Shown: piece by piece, positions 59,280 to 64,000 of the stretch
Layout of the letters: each line of letters opens with the position of its first letter
Numbering within the stretch: the first letter of the stretch is position 1
Source: an uncultured Acidobacteriaceae bacterium
Lineage (GTDB): Bacteria; Acidobacteriota; Terriglobia; Terriglobales; Acidobacteriaceae
Direction of reading: 5' to 3'
Assembly (NCBI GenBank): GCA_903842065.1
Contig: CAIMKZ010000100.1
Span: 124,001-188,000 of the forward strand
DNA length: 64,000 bases
The notes under the pieces: generated by a model
Database searches by the model: none
What the model saw: only the letters and a program-made list of their open reading frames with translations
Told to the model about the DNA's origin: nothing
Position numbers and translations under genes: made by a program

Positions 59280-59900
59280 TTAGCCGGCGGTATTGCCACT
59301 CTCTGTGCTGATTTCAAGCGGCTTGAACTGAAGATTGCCCCGGTTATACGCTGTCGTTCCGGCCGGAATGTCTTTTGTCACAACCGTACCCGCGCCAACA
59401 ACTACATTATCTCCAATCGTAACGCCCGCCCGTATGAAGCAGTGAGCCCCGATCCATACATTGTTCCCGATTCGCACCGGCTTGCTCACAAAGCCCTGCG
59501 CCCGGAAGGGGGCAGACGAGACGGCACGCTGAAAGTCGTGATCGTAGACCGATACTCCTACGCCAAACATGCAGTCGTTTCCTATTGAGACGCTTTTCCG
59601 GCACACAATAGTACAGTTCTTATTGATAAATACGCGATTGCCAATCTCCACTATCCCGGTTTCATATACTTCTATGTCGCTTCGCTTGCGGATCGTAATG
59701 AGTTCGCCAAAGCGTACCGAGGCATGTTTATCGATCAGCACGGCGGTCGAAGGGCCCAGGCCCACGGACAGACCCGCGAAGTGGACGCGTTTCCCATAGC
59801 GGAGCTTCAGGCAGCCCATTCTCCACAGTGAGTACAGATCTTTTGCGCGCAGCCCTCTTTCGCGCAGCCGCGCCAGAAACAGCGGACTACACCAGCTCAT
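59280..59900 (-). CDS. Left-handed beta-helix acyltransferase (WcaF/maltose O-acetyltransferase-like)
   Basis: 206 residues with hexapeptide repeats: VFINKNCTIVCRKSVSIGND, PVRIGNNVWIGAHCFIRAGV, TIGDNVVVGAGTVVTKDIPA. A trimeric acetyltransferase that probably O-acetylates a sugar of the repeat unit. The ATG overlaps the stop of the polymerase gene by four bases. Confidence 0.88.
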   Translation of the reverse strand: MSWCSPLFLARLRERGLRAKDLYSLWRMGCLKLRYGKRVHFAGLSVGLGPSTAVLIDKHASVRFGELITIRKRSDIEVYETGIVEIGNRVFINKNCTIVCRKSVSIGNDCMFGVGVSVYDHDFQRAVSSAPFRAQGFVSKPVRIGNNVWIGAHCFIRAGVTIGDNVVVGAGTVVTKDIPAGTTAYNRGNLQFKPLEISTESGNTAG

Positions 59901-61222
59901 ACAGCCTCCTTCGGGCTCTCCGCCTTTACCGCGCGCTTATGCATCTCGTAGGCCTCCAGGACGACCAGAATAACCAGCTTCGCGGCAAGGCCCTTCGATA
60001 ATAGCGGAGTAAACTCAGCCCCTGACGCCAGACTCTGGATAGGCAGAAACACACTGAAGGCCACGATTGCCAGTGCAACCTGCCCGCTCAGTAACTTGCG
60101 AATGCAATAGCCCGTAATTAACGCGATCCCAGCTCCAATCACAAGGCATAAATAGAATGGCCCATACCGGCCGCCTATTACATAAAAGATTGCTGGAAAT
60201 GCCCCCGTAAACAAACTATTGTCGATAGTGAATATCTTATAAGTTAAATCGTAACCAATCGCGCGGCTCATCAAATACATCAGCGACGAGTCCTGATGGT
60301 AATCCACGTCGCGTACAAATGTGGCAAACTCTCTCAGGCCAGGCTGATACTTCCCGTGAATGGCGTCGTTGTCCGTGCTCCAGAAGATCCCGCCTTGCAG
60401 GATAAATACACGCTCCATAAGATATTGCGACCCCTGCGCATCCGCGCCTGTAGTGGAAAGATAGTTTGCCTGGCGGATAATGCCGGAGGTCACGGCGAAA
60501 CAGAATATGGTTCCGATCACCAGCGCCTGGCGGCGCAGATTCATCCCCAGAATGCGTCTGTCCATCGGGTAGAAACGCATCAGGGCCGCCAGCGGCGTAC
60601 AGAAATAGAAGAGCGTCTCGGCTATCTCGCTGAATTTGTTTCCATATACATACATCGTAACGATCATCGCAATAAAGGTGCATATTCCAACCGTGCGGAC
60701 CTTCTCGTTGCGCGCCAGTCCTGTTCCGATACCCAGAACGAGAGTCGTCAGCGGTTGATAGGTCAGAAGCGTATCGCGCAGCAGATCGGGATTTAGCATC
60801 AGATACTGCGAACGAGAATCGACCGCCTCTCGCGGTGCTTTAAGCAGCAACAGAAGAACCGCGGCCAGCGATGCCAGAATCAGCGGCAGCGCCCAGCGAG
60901 CAGCCTGCACCATTCGCTCTTCGAACCTGTCCATGCGGCCCAGCCAGGCTGGACTGACGATGAAGCGCATGGTGATCCAGTAGGCGAGGATGAAGTTACA
61001 GATTGCTATTACGTACCGGAACGTTGCGCCGCTTCGATGAGTTTCCACCATGAGTTCCGGCGAGTAGGCTCCGACTTCAAGATAGGCAACGGATATCCCC
61101 TGCCAGACCAGCACAATCAAGATACTGCCGAGGGGGAAGAAGGCGTGCGTCGACTTCCACGCCATCAGCATGATCAGGATTCCGATTACGCTTACGAGCG
61201 CAAGGTCTATCCACAGAGCCAC
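59897..61222 (-). CDS. Wzy-like polysaccharide polymerase (multi-pass membrane protein)
   Basis: 441 residues with about 10-11 membrane helices: SVIGILIMLMAWKSTHAFF, WALPLILASLAAVLLLLL, FPAIFYVIGGRYGPFYLCLV, and a large loop, QGSQYLMERVFILQGGIFWS, between helices. Wzy proteins share little sequence; the call rests on topology and position in the cluster between flippase and transferases. Confidence 0.72.
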   Translation of the reverse strand: MALWIDLALVSVIGILIMLMAWKSTHAFFPLGSILIVLVWQGISVAYLEVGAYSPELMVETHRSGATFRYVIAICNFILAYWITMRFIVSPAWLGRMDRFEERMVQAARWALPLILASLAAVLLLLLKAPREAVDSRSQYLMLNPDLLRDTLLTYQPLTTLVLGIGTGLARNEKVRTVGICTFIAMIVTMYVYGNKFSEIAETLFYFCTPLAALMRFYPMDRRILGMNLRRQALVIGTIFCFAVTSGIIRQANYLSTTGADAQGSQYLMERVFILQGGIFWSTDNDAIHGKYQPGLREFATFVRDVDYHQDSSLMYLMSRAIGYDLTYKIFTIDNSLFTGAFPAIFYVIGGRYGPFYLCLVIGAGIALITGYCIRKLLSGQVALAIVAFSVFLPIQSLASGAEFTPLLSKGLAAKLVILVVLEAYEMHKRAVKAESPKEAV

Positions 61223-61225
61223 GAA

Positions 61226-62524
61226 TCACCTCTTGCCGGCGAGCGCCTGTAGCTGGGCCAGCAGCCGCTCTGTGACGCGTCCGTCGGCCTGAAAAAAATA
61301 GTCCGCGAGTCTCGAGCGATCCGCGTCGAACTCCTGTTGCCCATTCACGCTGTCGAGAACGGCCCGAAGCGCCGACTCCAGCTCCTCCTCCGATTGAATC
61401 CACTTCATCCCATAGCCCGGGTTCGACCAGGGAAGTATCTGATCCCGCACCAGTTCAAACAACTCTCCCCACGCGGTGTAGAGCGTTGGCGTCCGCGCCA
61501 GGGCGGATTCAAGCAATGCTGTCGTCTGAAAGCCGACCACAGCCACAGCTCCAGACAGCAGCGCAGGCAGCCCTTTGGGGATTCCCTTGATGATCTTTAC
61601 ATTCGGCTGCGACTCTAACTCCGACACCGCAAACTCGGTCACTACCTGCTGCGGATGGCACTTGATGACAATGGTATAGCCTGGATAGTCCCGCGCTATT
61701 CTTAGCATCACCCGGTGCATGGCGTCGCGCAGATAGTTCCAGTTGCGCTCTCCCTTCCAGGCCAGAGCATCCCAATCCATATTGTTGATGTAGGCGTCGG
61801 TATCGAAGTCGTAGCAGAGGATCGTATCGGGCCTGCCGTGCACCAGATTGACATAGCGATCCGTTCGCATGGATCCGACAACCGATATCCGCGACTCTTC
61901 CACGCCCGCCTTCAGCCAGAACTCCTTTTGCCGTTCGCTCCAGACAAAAAAGTAGTCCGCTATCGGCGGAAACATCCTGCGGATACGCAGCGGCTCCACA
62001 TCAAAGCTGCGAGCCGAGATTGTGCCTTCTTTATCCGCTATGATTACCGGGATCCCTTTCGACTGACAGACGCCGATAAACTCGCGAAGCCAGTAGAAGC
62101 TGTCGGAGGGAGACAGCACACAGTCAAAGGAAAACCGCGAAGCCAGTTCCTCAAACAAGGTCTGGCAATACTCCCGGAAGCGGGCGCGAATAGGCTCCAG
62201 CTCCGGCGCGTCGTATTCGATCTCCGCGCGATGAACTGGCTCCGGAAACCATGCCATGGCGCGGCTGAAAAACGGTTCGGGGGAGATGCACCGCATGGCG
62301 ACATCGTCTCTGCCCGCGATGCATCCACTGAGCGCCTCAATCTCACCGTCGAAGAAGTGGTTGATTACAAGAATGCGAAGCTGTTCGGGCGCGCCCGACG
62401 CGGACGCGATCCCGGAAAGCGCTTTCCGCTTTCGCCTGTCGTTGAGCGCGATCTTACCGGCCTTCCACGCAGCCGTACGGCGCAGACCTGTCTGCCACAA
62501 TGTTCTTTTCAGTGCGGACATCAT
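61226..62524 (-). CDS. Capsule-type glycosyltransferase-like protein A
   Basis: 432 residues, GT-B-like and cytoplasmic. PEQLRILVINHFFDGEIEAL begins the fold, YTIVIKCHPQQVVTEFAVSE and LPALLSGAVAVVGFQTTALL, ESALARTPTLYTAWGELF resemble the nucleotide-binding half of capsule (KpsC/KpsS, CDP-glycerol) transferases. Three bases separate it from the polymerase gene and six from the next gene upstream. Confidence 0.72.
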   Translation of the reverse strand: MMSALKRTLWQTGLRRTAAWKAGKIALNDRRKRKALSGIASASGAPEQLRILVINHFFDGEIEALSGCIAGRDDVAMRCISPEPFFSRAMAWFPEPVHRAEIEYDAPELEPIRARFREYCQTLFEELASRFSFDCVLSPSDSFYWLREFIGVCQSKGIPVIIADKEGTISARSFDVEPLRIRRMFPPIADYFFVWSERQKEFWLKAGVEESRISVVGSMRTDRYVNLVHGRPDTILCYDFDTDAYINNMDWDALAWKGERNWNYLRDAMHRVMLRIARDYPGYTIVIKCHPQQVVTEFAVSELESQPNVKIIKGIPKGLPALLSGAVAVVGFQTTALLESALARTPTLYTAWGELFELVRDQILPWSNPGYGMKWIQSEEELESALRAVLDSVNGQQEFDADRSRLADYFFQADGRVTERLLAQLQALAGKR

Positions 62525-62530
62525 AGCTGG

Positions 62531-63997
62531 CTACGCTCTCTCCTGGGCAAGGTTCCCCTGGCGCAATTCATGCGTCAGTGTTCGCATCAACAACTCGGCG
62601 AACGAGTCGATCACTGTTTCCGGCAGGATTCCGCAAGCCCCATTCCATCCCGATTCCACGCTGTTCAGCAGAATATCCGCAAGAAAATCAACCTCCCGCG
62701 GGTCCTCCGTAGTGCGCGCCGACTCGACCGCCTCGCCGATGAGCGCAGGCAGTTGTTCGGGGGATGTGCAGCGTTTTACCAGTGGAAGCCGGGCGAAGAA
62801 GACATTGCAGAAGATGATGGCGGGCGTTCCCAGCAGGGCCGCTTCTAGCGCCGCCGTGCCGCTGATTGTGAATACCAGCTCCGCGCCGCGCATTAACTCC
62901 CGGCTGTCTACCCGGGCATTGAGCAGCGTCAGGTTGGGAATCTCGCTCAACTGCTTGTAAAACTCCAGGGTCTGCGCGCCGGTTGCGCTCGGATGCTCCT
63001 TGATGAGGAGCGCGAAGCGCGAGGGCAACGCCCGGCGAATCGTCCGAATTACTTCTAGCTGGTTGCTGAACCACGAGGCCACCACATCCACGGAACGTTC
63101 CGGGCACACATGCAGAAACAGAGCGGCGTAGGGCTGGGCTGCATCCCAGTGCAACTCCGGACGGCTTTGAATAATACGGCGCTTCACCCACCCCAGATAG
63201 GGACGCCCGTGAAGCTGCACGAGATCCGTAAAGCGGTGGTCGTTGAGTTCGTCGCCTCCGGTCATCCCGTCAACAAACTGTTTTGCATGCCTCAGCCCCG
63301 CCATCAGCGACTTCGTCAACGAGCGCCCTACGGTCTGGGATGCAAAGTATGCGGGACGCGCGGGCGCCTCACGGTAGCGTTTGATCCACTCGATCGCCTC
63401 GCGGCGGGCTCTCTCTTCCGCGCCGTCGCCGTCCTTGCCCGAAGCCAGACGGTAGAATGCGCGCTCCTCTTCGTCGCTGAACATCACGATGCGATTGTGA
63501 GGCAGGCGCGCAAATCCAGGGCTGGCAAACAGGATGTTGTTCTTGCGCGCAACCGGAGCTGAAAGCAACTCCACGGCGCTCGTGGGTTCCGCAATGACAC
63601 ACTGGATTCCGTTGCGCTGAAAGAACTCCTCCATCCGCACGGCGGTGGTTGCCATGTAGTGCATCAGGCTGGCCGAATCTTCGCCCTTGTAGAAACGGCT
63701 CATCAGTATGATCGAGGAAAAGCTCGGACCGTAGCGCTCGAACTCATCGATGCGCGCGCGCAGTTCAGGACCGGGTTCTCCCATGGCGCGCATCTGCCCG
63801 CGTGTCCGGGCCACATTCAGAATTCTGGATTCCGGAACGCCCAGCGCGAGCAGCCGCCGATAGGTTGCCTGAACCGACGTGATAAAGAAGGAATCAATCT
63901 CGTCGTCCATCCGCCGGCTGAGCTGATAATACGTTTCCGTCAGGTCGAAGATTGCTGAAAAAGCCACTCTGAATTTGGAGTGCTCAGATTCTTTCAT
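62531..63997 (-). CDS. Capsule-type glycosyltransferase-like protein B
   Basis: 488 residues. The C-terminal half has RFALLIKEHPSATGAQTLEF, ELMRGAELVFTISGTAALEA and ALLGTPAIIFCNVF, typical of capsule polysaccharide synthesis (Capsule_synth) proteins. The N-terminal half is helical and unrecognised (MDDEIDSFFITSVQATYRRL). It shows the same domain plan as protein A next door and may be a distant paralogue. The ATG at 63997 is three bases from the window end, so the cluster may continue upstream. Confidence 0.72.
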   Translation of the reverse strand: MKESEHSKFRVAFSAIFDLTETYYQLSRRMDDEIDSFFITSVQATYRRLLALGVPESRILNVARTRGQMRAMGEPGPELRARIDEFERYGPSFSSIILMSRFYKGEDSASLMHYMATTAVRMEEFFQRNGIQCVIAEPTSAVELLSAPVARKNNILFASPGFARLPHNRIVMFSDEEERAFYRLASGKDGDGAEERARREAIEWIKRYREAPARPAYFASQTVGRSLTKSLMAGLRHAKQFVDGMTGGDELNDHRFTDLVQLHGRPYLGWVKRRIIQSRPELHWDAAQPYAALFLHVCPERSVDVVASWFSNQLEVIRTIRRALPSRFALLIKEHPSATGAQTLEFYKQLSEIPNLTLLNARVDSRELMRGAELVFTISGTAALEAALLGTPAIIFCNVFFARLPLVKRCTSPEQLPALIGEAVESARTTEDPREVDFLADILLNSVESGWNGACGILPETVIDSFAELLMRTLTHELRQGNLAQERA

Positions 63998-64000
63998 TCT

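Overview
The window looks like a chromosomal segment of an acidobacterium, most likely of the Acidobacteriaceae/Terriglobia group. Evidence is the high G+C, the von Willebrand-type secreted protein of the kind typical of Acidobacteria (31431-32498), secreted carboxypeptidase-regulatory-domain proteins, a Wzi-like protein, and many short palindromic repeats between genes. No tRNA, rRNA, phage or insertion sequence was recognised.

Layout. 1-16.8 kb: a partial PEP carboxylase, an ABC-F ATPase, YceH, a rhodanese/TlpA redox pair, a secreted CocE-type hydrolase, an M1-type peptidase that has lost its catalytic Glu, RlmB, two overlapping secreted repeat-domain proteins, a YdeI-like protein and an ECF sigma factor with a small membrane partner. 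16.9-19.6 kb: a zinc-ribbon membrane protein, a LytTR response regulator, a Phd/VapC toxin-antitoxin pair and MscL with a zinc-ribbon tail. 19.8-26.1 kb: a cytochrome c maturation locus (ccmE-ccmA-ybaK-ccmB-[higBA]-ccmC-ccmD) flanked on both sides by five genes for 31-34-residue membrane peptides that align without gaps. The three right-hand copies share a rigidly spaced upstream module. The higBA pair sits between ccmB and a 113-bp duplicate of the ccmB 3' end. 26.1-36.2 kb: a beta-propeller lipoprotein, an M48 protease, Wzi, the VWA protein, a secreted adenosine deaminase, a truncated YjbR gene abutting a ParD/ParE-like pair, and a degenerate creatininase. 36.2-48.6 kb: a DHA2 exporter, two tandem paralogous MFS carriers, a 2Fe-2S/FAD/cytochrome b set lacking a molybdenum subunit, and a group of MFS carrier, methyltransferase, cupin and DUF362 genes. 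49.1-52.3 kb: a phosphoesterase overlapping a solute-binding protein gene. 52.8-64 kb: a minus-strand surface polysaccharide cluster (two capsule-type transferases, polymerase, acetyltransferase, FemAB-like protein, flippase, two glycosyltransferases, galE).

Two signals stand out. The first is the unrecognised micropeptide family around the ccm locus. The second is a dispersed hairpin element (at least eleven copies) whose flanks are conserved while its stems change in a compensatory way. It is nested once, and it has been absorbed into the coding sequence of the ABC-F gene and the N-terminus of the M1-like gene. Three toxin-antitoxin pairs are present; two of them abut damaged or duplicated host genes.
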